Assembly (NCBI RefSeq): GCF_000013865.1
Contig: NC_007948.1
Coordinates: 2,790,001-2,854,000, forward strand
Origin: Polaromonas sp. JS666
GTDB lineage: Bacteria; Pseudomonadota; Gammaproteobacteria; Burkholderiales; Burkholderiaceae_C
DNA: 64,000 bases
Direction of reading: 5' to 3'
Positions 39,367 through 48,449 of this stretch are shown piece after piece. Made by a program: the position numbers and the translations under genes. Numbering within the stretch: position 1 is the first letter of the stretch; each line of letters begins with the position of its first letter. The notes under the pieces were generated by a model. The model did not search any database, was not told the origin of the DNA, and was given only the letters and a program-made list of their open reading frames with translations.

Positions 39367-40743
39367 TTAGCCCAATAGCCGGGTGAGATCATTAAAAAGG
39401 GCAATACACATCATGCCCAACAGGATCGCAACGCCACCGCGTTGCAGCCGGTCCATCCAGGCATCAGACACGCCTCGACCCGTAATCCCCTCCCAAAGAT
39501 AATACATCAGGTGCCCACCATCCAGAACCGGCAGCGGCAGCAGATTCAGGACGCCCAGGCTCACACTGATCAGCGCCAGAAACAGCAGGTAGGCGCTCCA
39601 GCCCAGGCTGGCCGACTTGCCGGCGTAATCCGCAATGGTTAACGGCCCACTCAGATTTTTGAGCGAGGCTTCGCCGATCACCATTTTCCACATCATCTTG
39701 AGCGTCAGCTGGGACACTTCCCAGGTGCGCACAACACCCTGCCACAAGCCGTCGAGCGGCCCATAGCGCACCGTCACAAATTCAGGGGGCGCCCCCACAT
39801 AGGCGCCGATTCGCGCCACTGCTACCCCCCTCTCCCGCTTGATCTCGGGAGCGACCTGCAGCACCAGCGTCTGGCCGGCACGCTGGACTTGCCAGTCCTG
39901 CGGTGCGATTGCCGCGCCATCGCCCCTGGAAGCCCGTGCAGAGCCCCGTATGGCCTCGCGCAGCTGCTGTCCATCCACAATGGCGGTGCTACCCATGCGC
40001 AGGACCACGTCACCCGCCCGAAGACCGGCTTTTTGCGCCGCACCGCCAGCCATGACCTCGCCGATCACCGGGCGGGTCCATGGCCCCAGAATGCCGATTT
40101 TGCGGAAAAGCTGGGCATCGGCCTCGGCGGCATCGAGCTTGCTGAGCTCCAGCGTGACAGTCCGTGACGAACTGCCCGAGTCGTTCCCCAGCACCAGCTG
40201 CAGATCACGGCCATCCAGCGCACCCTGCGTCAGTCGCCAGCGGAGGTCTTCAAAAGAACGGACCGCCTGCAACTCATCGCCATCAAAAGCAGCCTGCTGG
40301 ACGGTCTCAAAGCCGCGCAACCCGGCCCGCTCTGCCAGGGAGCCGGCAACAGGGCTGGCCAGAACGGCCTTGGGCTCCTGCAGGCCGCTCCAGTTGACGA
40401 TGGCGTAAATCAGCACGGCCAGCAGCAGGTTGGCAGCAGGCCCGGCGGCTACGACGGCCGCGCGGGACTTCAGCGGCTGGGTGTTGAAAGCGAGATGGCG
40501 TTCGGCCGGATCCACCGGGGCCTCGCGCTCATCGAGCATCTTGACGTAGCCACCCAGCGGCAGCATGCCGATCGCAAATTCCGTGGGCTTGTTTTTGAGC
40601 CGCCAGGTGTAAATGGGCTTGCCAAAGCCTATGGAAAACTTCAGCACCTTGATGCCGCAGGCGACGGCCACCCGGTAATGACCGTATTCGTGCACGGCAA
40701 TCAGGATGCCGAGAGCGACCACAAAGGCAAGCAGCGTCAACAT
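39367..40743 (-). CDS. rseP: Site-2 protease RseP
   Basis: 458 residues from the ATG at 40743. Zinc site HEYGH in the first membrane segment (LGILIAVHEYGHY), two PDZ domains in the middle (VIGEVMAGGAAQKAGLRAGD in the second), and the second metal motif LNLLPLPVLDGGHL near the C-terminus. It cleaves anti-sigma factor RseA and leftover signal peptides in the inner membrane. Begins one base after the dxr stop. Confidence 0.98.
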   Translation of the reverse strand: MLTLLAFVVALGILIAVHEYGHYRVAVACGIKVLKFSIGFGKPIYTWRLKNKPTEFAIGMLPLGGYVKMLDEREAPVDPAERHLAFNTQPLKSRAAVVAAGPAANLLLAVLIYAIVNWSGLQEPKAVLASPVAGSLAERAGLRGFETVQQAAFDGDELQAVRSFEDLRWRLTQGALDGRDLQLVLGNDSGSSSRTVTLELSKLDAAEADAQLFRKIGILGPWTRPVIGEVMAGGAAQKAGLRAGDVVLRMGSTAIVDGQQLREAIRGSARASRGDGAAIAPQDWQVQRAGQTLVLQVAPEIKRERGVAVARIGAYVGAPPEFVTVRYGPLDGLWQGVVRTWEVSQLTLKMMWKMVIGEASLKNLSGPLTIADYAGKSASLGWSAYLLFLALISVSLGVLNLLPLPVLDGGHLMYYLWEGITGRGVSDAWMDRLQRGGVAILLGMMCIALFNDLTRLLG

Positions 40744-40744
40744 G

Positions 40745-41932
40745 TCATGGCTCCAGACGTTCAATGATTTGACCGGCAACAAGGCGCGCCCGCGCGTCCA
40801 GTGCCAGCAATCCCTCGATATCGTTCACATCTGAGACCGCCATGGCATCCAAAGTTGCATGATTTACATGGTGGATGTGGTCAAAGCGGATGCGCCGGTC
40901 CAGAAATGCGGCCACCGCCGCCTCGTTGGCCGCATTGAGCACCGCCGTGCTGCCCACCGGTGCATTGAGGACCTCCCAGGCCAGCGGCAGTCCAGGAAAC
41001 CGCTCATGATCGGGCACCTCAAAAGTCATGGTCGCCAACGCGGTGAAATCCAGCGCCCGGGCCCCCGAGGTAATGCGGTCCGGCCAGGCCAGGCCATAGG
41101 CGATGGGCACGCGCATGTCGGGCGTCCCCAGTTGCGCCACGACCGACGTATCGCGGTACTGCACCATGGAGTGAATGATGCTCTGCGGATGGATCACCAC
41201 CTCGATCTGCTGCGGCGTCAGGCCGAACAGGTACTTGGCCTCGATGACCTCCAGGGCCTTGTTCATCATGGTGGCGGAATCAACCGATATCTTGCGCCCC
41301 ATCACCCAGTTCGGGTGCGCGCACGCTTCATCGGGCGTCACATGCCGCAGGCTGCCCGGCTCCCGGGTCCGGAAAGGCCCGCCGGACGCTGTCAGGATGA
41401 TTTTCTCGACACGCTGCGGCCAGCTGGCCGGATCCTCCGGCAGGGACTGGAAAATGGCCGAATGCTCGCTGTCGATGGGCAGCAGCTGCGCGCCGCCCGC
41501 ACGAACCGCCTGCATGAAGACCTCTCCGCCGACCACGAGCGCTTCCTTGTTGGCCAGCAACAGGCGTTTGCCCGCCCTGGCGGCGGCCATACAGGGCGCC
41601 AGGCCAGCCGCACCCACAATGGCGGCCATCACGGTGTCCACCAGCTCATGAGACGCTATCATTTCGAGAGCATCAGGCACCCATAAAACCTGGACAGGAA
41701 GCTGATTTTCCTTGACCTTTTCAGCCAGCAGGCGGGCATGCGGCTCGCTCACCATCACGGCATATTGCGGCCTGAACTGCATGCACTGCGCCAGCATCAG
41801 GTCGACCTGGGTTGCCGCACTGAGCGCAAACACCTCAAAGCGCTCCGGATGGCTGGCAATCACGTCAAGTGTGTTGACGCCAATGGAGCCGGTTGAACCC
41901 AGAACGGTGATACGCTGTTTTTTGAAAGACAT
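40745..41932 (-). CDS. dxr: 1-deoxy-D-xylulose 5-phosphate reductoisomerase
   Basis: 395 residues. NADPH motif VLGSTGSIGVNTLDVI at the start, metal-binding and catalytic segments PIDSEHSAIFQSL and ILTASGGPFR, and NWVMGRKISVDSATMMNKAL. It makes methylerythritol phosphate, the committed step of isoprenoid synthesis, feeding UppS in the same cluster. Confidence 0.98.
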   Translation of the reverse strand: MSFKKQRITVLGSTGSIGVNTLDVIASHPERFEVFALSAATQVDLMLAQCMQFRPQYAVMVSEPHARLLAEKVKENQLPVQVLWVPDALEMIASHELVDTVMAAIVGAAGLAPCMAAARAGKRLLLANKEALVVGGEVFMQAVRAGGAQLLPIDSEHSAIFQSLPEDPASWPQRVEKIILTASGGPFRTREPGSLRHVTPDEACAHPNWVMGRKISVDSATMMNKALEVIEAKYLFGLTPQQIEVVIHPQSIIHSMVQYRDTSVVAQLGTPDMRVPIAYGLAWPDRITSGARALDFTALATMTFEVPDHERFPGLPLAWEVLNAPVGSTAVLNAANEAAVAAFLDRRIRFDHIHHVNHATLDAMAVSDVNDIEGLLALDARARLVAGQIIERLEP

Positions 41933-41941
41933 TCAACAAGC

Positions 41942-42790
41942 CTAAAGAGTGGCCAGCATCATGGCCAGCGGCAAGGTCGGCAACAGCGCATCGACACGGT
42001 CAAGCACCCCGCCGTGGCCCGGCAGCAAGGCGCTGGAGTCCTTCACACCCGCGCTGCGCTTGATCAGCGACTCGACCAGGTCACCCACCACGCTCATGGC
42101 AGCCAGAAAAATAACCGCCAACAGCATCACGACGATGCCATGGCGCTCCGTCAGGCGGGCATACAGCGTCTGGCCGGCGCCAGCACCCGAGGCCCCCATG
42201 GTCACCCAGGCCAGCGACAGGGCCACCACACCCGCCATGCCGCCCCAGACGCCTTCCCAGCTTTTGCCGGGGCTGATGGATGGCGCCAGCTTGCCCCTGC
42301 TGAAGCGTCCCCCAAATGTACGCCCCGCAAAATAGGCAAAGATGTCGGCCACCCAGACCAGCGTCAGCACCGAAAGCAGGAAATTGACCCCGATTACCCG
42401 CGCCTGCGCCACGGCCAGCCAGGCCAGCCAGAGCGCCAGCAGTCCCCCCACCAGCCGCACGGCCTTCGGGATGCGCGGCCAGCCGGTCACACCATTGCGC
42501 AACAGCCACGCACCAGCCAGCACCCAGGCGGCTCCCGCGGTGGCCCACAGCAGGGGCAAGGATTGATCGAGCAGGCCGCCATACCACGATAGCCCGCAGC
42601 CCAGCACGCACAGCGCGGCAAGCCCCACGGAGCCACCCTGCCCCAATGAATTCAGGCGGCCCCACTCCCAGCTGCCAGCAGCCATCAACACCAGCGCGAC
42701 AGCAGCAAAGGCCACCGGCGTCTTGTAGAAAAGTGCAGGCAGCAAGATGGCCAAAAGGACAATGGCCGTGATCACACGCTGTTTAAGCAT
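41942..42790 (-). CDS. cdsA: Phosphatidate cytidylyltransferase
   Basis: 282 residues with about eight membrane helices and the CdsA signature near the end (SLIKRSAGVKDSSALLPGHG, then GVLDRVDALL). It makes CDP-diacylglycerol for phospholipid synthesis. Its ATG overlaps the uppS stop by one base (TGATG). Confidence 0.96.
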   Translation of the reverse strand: MLKQRVITAIVLLAILLPALFYKTPVAFAAVALVLMAAGSWEWGRLNSLGQGGSVGLAALCVLGCGLSWYGGLLDQSLPLLWATAGAAWVLAGAWLLRNGVTGWPRIPKAVRLVGGLLALWLAWLAVAQARVIGVNFLLSVLTLVWVADIFAYFAGRTFGGRFSRGKLAPSISPGKSWEGVWGGMAGVVALSLAWVTMGASGAGAGQTLYARLTERHGIVVMLLAVIFLAAMSVVGDLVESLIKRSAGVKDSSALLPGHGGVLDRVDALLPTLPLAMMLATL

Positions 42791-43530
42791 CAGGCTGCCT
42801 TCGGAGTGGTTTTTTGGCCATGCCCGCTGACCTGCGCCGACGTCTGGCCAAAACGGCGCTCGCGGGTGCGAAAGACAGCAATCGCTTCATCGAGCGCAGC
42901 CTCATCGAATTCAGGCCAGAGCTTGTCGGAAAAATGCAGTTCTGAGTACGCAGCCTGCCACAACAAAAAGTTGCTGATCCGCAACTCGCCGCCCGTGCGG
43001 ATCAGCAGGTCGGGATCAGGAACATGGGCCAGCGCCATGGCCCGGTCCAACGCAAGCTCGGTGATCGGTTCGCCACTGCTGGCGACCTTTTTCGCAGCCT
43101 GGGCGATATCCCAGCGTCCGCCGTAGTTGAAGCACACATTGAAAATCAGGCGATGGTTGCCCGACGTCAGGTGCTCGGCCTGCGCCAGCCCGGCCTGGAC
43201 TTTTTCCGAGAGCCGCTGGCGGTCTCCGACGAAATGCAGCCGCACCCCGCTGGCGTTCAGGTTGGGGACCTCGCGGGACAAGGACAAAACCAGCAGTTCC
43301 ATCAGGCCAGAGACCTCCTCGAACGGCCGGTTCCAGTTTTCCGATGAAAACGCAAAAACCGTCAGCACGGCAATGCCGCGCTCCAGGCACGCGCGAACGC
43401 AACGGCTCAGGGAATCTACGCCCTGCTTGTGGCCGGCAATGCGCGGCAAGAACCGCTTGGTCGCCCAGCGGCCATTGCCATCCATCACGATGGCCACATG
43501 ATGCGGGACGATGAGAGAGGGAGTGGCCAT
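42790..43530 (-). CDS. uppS: Undecaprenyl diphosphate synthase
   Basis: 246 residues. Begins with the catalytic pattern HHVAIVMDGNGRWATKRFLP (Asp) and has VFAFSSENWNRP, and the C-terminal PDPDLLIRTGGELRISNFLL and LWPEFDE. It makes the C55 lipid carrier for peptidoglycan and O-antigen. A Gly/Thr-rich tail of about 20 residues extends past the core. Confidence 0.98.
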   Translation of the reverse strand: MATPSLIVPHHVAIVMDGNGRWATKRFLPRIAGHKQGVDSLSRCVRACLERGIAVLTVFAFSSENWNRPFEEVSGLMELLVLSLSREVPNLNASGVRLHFVGDRQRLSEKVQAGLAQAEHLTSGNHRLIFNVCFNYGGRWDIAQAAKKVASSGEPITELALDRAMALAHVPDPDLLIRTGGELRISNFLLWQAAYSELHFSDKLWPEFDEAALDEAIAVFRTRERRFGQTSAQVSGHGQKTTPKAA

Positions 43531-43557
43531 GGTCAGTTCAGGCCAGACGGGATGGCG

Positions 43558-44118
43558 TCAAACCGCCATGATGTCTTGTTCCTTGCCGGCGACCAGTTTG
43601 TCAACCTCGGCAATGAAACGGTCCGTGAACTTCTGGATTTCATCCTGCGCACGGCGCTCGTCATCCTCTGAAACCAATTTTTCCTTGAGCAGCTTCTTGA
43701 CGCCCTCATTGGCATCCCGGCGCAAGTTGCGAACGGCCACTTTGGCATGCTCGCCCTCTGCCCTGACGACTTTGGTGAGTTCCTTGCGGCGCTCTTCGGT
43801 CATGGCAGGCATCGGGACGCGAATCAGGTCACCTTGGGCCGCGGGGTTGAGCCCGAGGTCTGAGTCGCGGATGGCCTTTTCGATTTTGGCGCCCATGCCT
43901 TTTTCCCATGGCGAAACGCTGATGGTGCGGGCATCCAGCAGAGACACATTGGCCACCTGGCTGATGGGCACCATGGAGCCGTAGTAGTCCACGTGAACGG
44001 TGTCCAGCAAGCCAGGGTTGGCGCGGCCGGTACGGATTTTCGTCAGGCTGTTTTTAAACGAATCCACCGACTGCTGCATTTTTTGCTCTGCATTCTGCTT
44101 CACTTCAACAATGCTCAT
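43558..44118 (-). CDS. frr: Ribosome recycling factor
   Basis: 186 residues, the normal length. Starts with a long helix ([20 protein letters not shown]), followed by [20 protein letters not shown] and [20 protein letters not shown]. With EF-G it splits the post-termination ribosome. Follows pyrH in the same direction after 75 bases. Confidence 0.99.
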   Translation of the reverse strand: MSIVEVKQNAEQKMQQSVDSFKNSLTKIRTGRANPGLLDTVHVDYYGSMVPISQVANVSLLDARTISVSPWEKGMGAKIEKAIRDSDLGLNPAAQGDLIRVPMPAMTEERRKELTKVVRAEGEHAKVAVRNLRRDANEGVKKLLKEKLVSEDDERRAQDEIQKFTDRFIAEVDKLVAGKEQDIMAV

Positions 44119-44193
44119 GGTCGAATCTCCGGATTGTTATCTGCAAAAAGTCCAAGAAATATGAAAACACGGCCGATGGCCGGGGAGCCGGAA

Positions 44194-44904
44194 TCAAACG
44201 TGAACCAGGGTTCCTTCGTCCTCACCCTGCACCACGCGTTTGAGCGCTCCGTGCTTGAAAATACTAAAAACCTTGATCGGCAGCTTCTGGTCGCGGCACA
44301 GGGCAAACGCTGTAGCGTCCATGACTTCGAGGTTCTTGCCCATCGCCTCATCAAAAGTGATGTTGGTGTAGCGCGTTGCGCGTGGATCCTTCTTCGGATC
44401 CGCCGTGTACACGCCATCGACTTTGGTCGCCTTCAGGACGATTTCAGCCCCGATTTCGGCACCGCGCAGCGCAGCGGCCGTGTCGGTCGTAAAGAAAGGA
44501 TTGCCTGTGCCGGCCGCGAAAATGACGACCTTGCCTTCTTCCAGGTACTGCAGCGCCTTGGGCCGCACATAAGGTTCGACCACGCGCTCGATGCCAATGG
44601 CCGACATGACGCGGGCAATCAGGCCCGCCTTGTCCATGGTGTCGCCCAGAGCCAGCGCGTTCATCACGGTCGCCAGCATACCCATGTAGTCGGCAGTCGC
44701 CCGGTCCATGCCGACCGAGCCACCCGCCACGCCGCGGAAGATGTTGCCGCCGCCGATCACCACCGCCACCTGGACGCCCATGCGGGTGACCTCGGCAATT
44801 TCTTCCACCATGCGCACGATGGTGGCGTGGTTGATGCCAAAGGCATCATCCCCCATCAAGGCCTCACCTGACAGTTTTAACAAGATCCGCTTGTAGGCTG
44901 GCAT
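44194..44904 (-). CDS. pyrH: UMP kinase
   Basis: 236 residues. Amino-acid-kinase fold: [34 protein letters not shown], and [20 protein letters not shown]. It phosphorylates UMP to UDP and is hexameric and regulated by GTP and UTP in this family. Located between tsf and frr, the conserved order. Confidence 0.99.
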   Translation of the reverse strand: MPAYKRILLKLSGEALMGDDAFGINHATIVRMVEEIAEVTRMGVQVAVVIGGGNIFRGVAGGSVGMDRATADYMGMLATVMNALALGDTMDKAGLIARVMSAIGIERVVEPYVRPKALQYLEEGKVVIFAAGTGNPFFTTDTAAALRGAEIGAEIVLKATKVDGVYTADPKKDPRATRYTNITFDEAMGKNLEVMDATAFALCRDQKLPIKVFSIFKHGALKRVVQGEDEGTLVHV

Positions 44905-44967
44905 GTGAGGGCTCTCCGTAATTGGGTTGATCTGAAGTTTAGCGGCCTTCCGGCAGGGCTGAGTTGC

Positions 44968-45882
44968 TTAGGCTGCTTTGGCTGCAGCTATCTGGGCCGC
45001 AACTTCGGCAGCAAAATCGTCCGCCTTTTTCTCGATGCCCTCGCCCACCACGTACAGCGTGAAGGACTTGACCGTTGTGGCGCGCTCCTTGAGCATCTGC
45101 TCAACCGTCTGCTTGTCGTTCTTGACAAAGCTCTGGTTATACAGGCTGACTTCTTTCAGGTACTTCTGCACGCCGCCATCGATACGCTTGGCAACAATTT
45201 CAGCGGACTGAACCGGCTTGCCTTCGGCCTGGGCCTTGGCCGCATCTTCAGCCGCCTTGGCAGCCGCCACCGAACGCTCCTTGGCGACCAGGTCAGCGGG
45301 AACATCCGCGCTGGACAGGGACACCGGCTTCATCGCGGCCACATGCATGGCAACGTCCTTGGCGGCCGTTTCGTCACCGTCAAACTCGACCACCACGCCA
45401 ATGCGCGTGCCGTGCAGGTACGAGGCCAGCTTGCTGCCGGCAAAACGCTTGAAACGGCGCACGCTCATGTTCTCGCCGATCTTGCCGATCAGGCCCTTGC
45501 GCACGTCTTCCACCGTCGGGCCAAAACCGTCGAGCGACAGGGCCATGGCGCCAATGGCATCCACATCAGCCGGATTGTTCTTGACGATGCCCTCAGCCAC
45601 GGCCTTGGTAAACGCCAGGAAGCTGTCGTTCTTGGTCACGAAGTCGGTTTCGCAGTTGATCTCGACCAGCGCACCAATACCGCCTTCGCTGTGATAGGCG
45701 ATCACGCCTTCAGCGGTCACGCGGGAAGCGGCCTTACCGGCCTTGTTGCCCAGCTTGACGCGCAGGATTTCTTCGGCTTTTTCGAAGTTGCCGTCGGCTT
45801 CGGTCAGTGCTTTTTTGCACTCCATCATGGGAGCGTCGGTTTTGGCGCGCAGTTCAGCGACCATGCTTGCAGTAATTGCCAT
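44968..45882 (-). CDS. tsf: Elongation factor Ts
   Basis: 304 residues from the ATG at 45882 with a GGAGA ribosome site. N-terminal [20 protein letters not shown], then [20 protein letters not shown], and the core repeat with [14 protein letters not shown]. It recycles EF-Tu by exchanging GDP. A hairpin with a T-run separates it from rpsB. Confidence 0.99.
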   Translation of the reverse strand: MAITASMVAELRAKTDAPMMECKKALTEADGNFEKAEEILRVKLGNKAGKAASRVTAEGVIAYHSEGGIGALVEINCETDFVTKNDSFLAFTKAVAEGIVKNNPADVDAIGAMALSLDGFGPTVEDVRKGLIGKIGENMSVRRFKRFAGSKLASYLHGTRIGVVVEFDGDETAAKDVAMHVAAMKPVSLSSADVPADLVAKERSVAAAKAAEDAAKAQAEGKPVQSAEIVAKRIDGGVQKYLKEVSLYNQSFVKNDKQTVEQMLKERATTVKSFTLYVVGEGIEKKADDFAAEVAAQIAAAKAA

Positions 45883-45954
45883 TTTGATTCTCCGTTTGTC
45901 GTGTTGACAGGGATGCGGCGACAAAGCCACACCCTTTTTGATGCTTAAGTTGTG

Positions 45955-45981
45955 AAAAAGGGGCTACGCGAGCCCCTTTTT
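45955..45981 (-). terminator. Hairpin between rpsB and tsf, probable attenuator
   Basis: An 11-bp perfect stem (AAAAAGGGGCT / AGCCCCTTTTT) around ACGCG. On the minus strand the right arm gives GGGGCT followed by TTTTT. It starts 25 bases after the rpsB stop and 73 bases before tsf. Because the stem is A/T at both ends it could work in either direction. It should reduce but not abolish read-through to tsf, as known for the enterobacterial rpsB-tsf gap. Confidence 0.85.
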
Positions 45982-46005
45982 CGCGTCTGGCGCAGCGCCG
46001 AACTA

Positions 46006-46758
46006 TCAGTTCGCTGCGTTTTCCACTTCCACAAACTCATCAGAGCTCTCGGCGGAGACCGCCTTGACAACGTCGTTGACGGCGTTGGCACGGCCTTCGA
46101 GGATTGCATCGGCGATGCCGCGGGCATACAGGGCCACAGCCTTGGACGAGTCGTCGTTGCCGGGGATCACGTAGTCGATGCCAATCGGGGAATGGTTGGA
46201 GTCAACCACGCCGATCAGCGGGATGCCCAGCTTCTTGGCTTCCAGGATCGCGATTTTGTGGAAGCCCACGTCGATCACGAAAATGGCGTCTGGCAGGGCG
46301 TTCATGTCCTGAATGCCGCCAATGTCTTTTTCCAGCTTTTCAATTTCGCGCTTGAAGGTCAGCTGCTCTTTCTTGCTAATGGAATCAAGGCCGGCTTCTT
46401 GCTGGGCCTTCATTTCCTTCAGACGCTTGATCGAGGTCTTGACCGTCTTGAAGTTGGTCAGCATGCCGCCCAGCCAGCGCTGGTCAACGTAAGGAACACC
46501 GGCACGCTTGGCCTCGGTGGCGACGATTTCGCGGGCCTGGCGCTTGGTGCCAACCATCAGGATGGTGCCGCGGTTGGCGGACAGCTGCTTGGCGAATTTC
46601 ATCGCATCCTGGAACATCGGCAGCGATTTTTCCAGGTTGATGATGTGAATACGGTTGCGATGGCCAAAAATGTAGGGGGCCATCTTGGGATTCCAGAAGC
46701 GGGTTTGGTGACCAAAGTGGACGCCAGCTTCCAGCATTTCACGCATGCTTGTCGACAT
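46006..46758 (-). CDS. rpsB: 30S ribosomal protein S2
   Basis: 250 residues from the ATG at 46758 (GGAG six bases upstream). Begins [20 protein letters not shown], then [20 protein letters not shown], and has [12 protein letters not shown] and [20 protein letters not shown]. First gene of the long leftward cluster. A hairpin in its leader (46798-46833) may be a regulatory site. Confidence 0.99.
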   Translation of the reverse strand: MSTSMREMLEAGVHFGHQTRFWNPKMAPYIFGHRNRIHIINLEKSLPMFQDAMKFAKQLSANRGTILMVGTKRQAREIVATEAKRAGVPYVDQRWLGGMLTNFKTVKTSIKRLKEMKAQQEAGLDSISKKEQLTFKREIEKLEKDIGGIQDMNALPDAIFVIDVGFHKIAILEAKKLGIPLIGVVDSNHSPIGIDYVIPGNDDSSKAVALYARGIADAILEGRANAVNDVVKAVSAESSDEFVEVENAAN

Positions 46759-46797
46759 ATAAAACTCCAAAGGTTGTGTCTAAAATCAGCGCTTATC

Positions 46798-46833
46798 GCC
46801 CGTAACATCTCTTTTTTTCGAGATCTTCCGGGC
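46798..46833 (-). promoter_or_regulatory. Leader hairpin of rpsB
   Basis: On the minus strand GCCCG pairs with CGGGC, and inside it ATCTC pairs with GAGAT across an A-rich loop; internal bulges separate the two helices. It lies 40 bases before the rpsB start. A TATACT (46902-46907) further upstream may be the -10 of the promoter. Ribosomal protein S2 autoregulates through its leader in other proteobacteria, so this could be the analogous site, but the sequence is not an obvious homologue. Confidence 0.4.
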
Positions 46834-46944
46834 AACACCTTGAGTGGCTGATTTGCGATTGACTTTGCGAACAACAAAATCGTCATTTGCAAAGCCTGTC
46901 GAGTATAACACTCTCCTGCCCCGCCCTCTTACCCACTCACCCAG

Positions 46945-48318
46945 ATGCACACCTCCAGCGCTCTTCCCGCCAACATTCACGTCACGCGCCACGCCCTGAG
47001 AACGGGCCAGGCCAGCCCATCGGAAATCGTCGAGCGCGCCACCAGCATCGCCCAAAGCGAGGTCTGCCGGTATGTATTCATGCCAGGCAGCCTTGCAGCC
47101 AGCCCGTTTTTGACCGCCAAAACACCCCAGGCCGAGCCTGTTGGAGCGGCCTTCAATGACCCGGCTCTGCCCCTGGCCGGCATTCCCGTGTCGATCAAGG
47201 ACCTGTTTGACGTGGCCGGCCAGACCACCGCCGCCGGCTCGACCGTGCTCGCCAACGCCCGGCCCGCCGCCGAAGACTGCCCCGCCGTTGCGCGGTTGCG
47301 AGCGGCAGGTGCCGTGATTGCCGGCCGCACCAATATGGTGGAATTTGCCTTCTCGGGCGTGGGCATCAACCCGCATTACGGCACCCCTGTCAATCCGGCA
47401 GACACCGCCACAGAGCGGATCCCGGGCGGCTCCTCGTCAGGCGCCGCCGTGTCGGTTGCCACAGGGGCCGCCATGGTGGGGCTTGGGTCAGACACGGGCG
47501 GTTCAATCCGCATCCCGGCGGCGCTGTGCGGCATTGTGGGTTTTAAAAGCACGGCGCGTCTGGTGCCAACCAGCGGCGCCGTGCCGCTGTCCACCAGCCT
47601 GGACACGGTATGCGCTCTGACGCGTTCAGTAAGCGACGCAATCACCGTGCATGAGGTACTGGCGGCGCGCACCGTGACTCTGGCTGGCAAGCCCCTGTCC
47701 GCCTGCCGGCTCGCGGTGGCCCGCACCCAGATGCAGGATGGCCTGGACAGCACCGTCGCCAGTGCGTTCGAGCGGAGCCTGCGCGTGTTGCGCCAGGCCG
47801 GTGCGCGCATCGAGGAAATCGCACTCGAAGAAATCAACGAACTGCCTGCCATCAATGCGACCGGGGGACTCTCGGCTGCCGAGAGCTATGCCTGGCACCG
47901 CACGCTGATCGCCGCGCACCAGGCCGAGTACGACCCCCGGGTAGCGCTGCGCATCCTGCGTGGCGCCCAGATGAGCGCGGCCGACTACATTGACCTTGTC
48001 GCCGCCCGCCGGCAATGGATCGTCCGCATGGAAGCCCGGCTGGGCGGCTTTGACGCAGTACTCTCCCCCACCGTGCCCCTCGTCGCACCGGCAATCGCCA
48101 GTGCGCTGCACGATGACGAGGAATTCTTCCGGGTCAATGGGCTTTTGCTCCGCAATACGGCCGTGGTCAACATGCTCGACGGTTGCGCGATTTCGCTGCC
48201 TTGCCATACGCCCGGCCAGTTGCCGGTCGGCCTGATGCTCTGGCACGCAGCACTGCACGACGACCCGGTGCTGGACCTGGCGCTGCAGGTCGAAGCGGCC
48301 CTGGCTGGTTCACTGTAA
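46945..48318 (+). CDS. Amidase-signature family hydrolase
   Basis: 457 residues. The Ser-cisSer-Lys triad is Lys85 (IPVSIKDLFDV), Ser163 (RIPGGSSSGAAVSVATG) and Ser187 (LGSDTGGSIRIPAALCG). The family includes GatA, AtzF/AtzE and many broad-substrate amidases; no GatB/GatC partner is nearby, so it is probably a stand-alone amidase. The substrate cannot be told. Divergent from rpsB. Confidence 0.92.
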   Translation: MHTSSALPANIHVTRHALRTGQASPSEIVERATSIAQSEVCRYVFMPGSLAASPFLTAKTPQAEPVGAAFNDPALPLAGIPVSIKDLFDVAGQTTAAGSTVLANARPAAEDCPAVARLRAAGAVIAGRTNMVEFAFSGVGINPHYGTPVNPADTATERIPGGSSSGAAVSVATGAAMVGLGSDTGGSIRIPAALCGIVGFKSTARLVPTSGAVPLSTSLDTVCALTRSVSDAITVHEVLAARTVTLAGKPLSACRLAVARTQMQDGLDSTVASAFERSLRVLRQAGARIEEIALEEINELPAINATGGLSAAESYAWHRTLIAAHQAEYDPRVALRILRGAQMSAADYIDLVAARRQWIVRMEARLGGFDAVLSPTVPLVAPAIASALHDDEEFFRVNGLLLRNTAVVNMLDGCAISLPCHTPGQLPVGLMLWHAALHDDPVLDLALQVEAALAGSL

Positions 48319-48377
48319 AAACAGTCGCTGGCTGGCCCCGCTATATTGGGCTTGCAACCCGCTTTACCGATAAAACA

Positions 48378-48449
48378 ATGCACACCAAGATTTCCCGCTA
48401 CCCCATCGCCATCACCATTGCCTGTGCTGTCCACGGCATGTCCGCATGA
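48378..48449 (+). CDS. Possible 23-residue leader ORF overlapping the dehydrogenase start
   Basis: A short frame reads MHTKISRYPIAITIACAVHG and ends MSA; its TGA overlaps the next ATG (GCATGAGG), a form often used for translational coupling. There is no clear ribosome site for it or for the downstream gene, so the overlap may be how the latter is translated. It may also be chance. Confidence 0.35.
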   Translation: MHTKISRYPIAITIACAVHGMSA

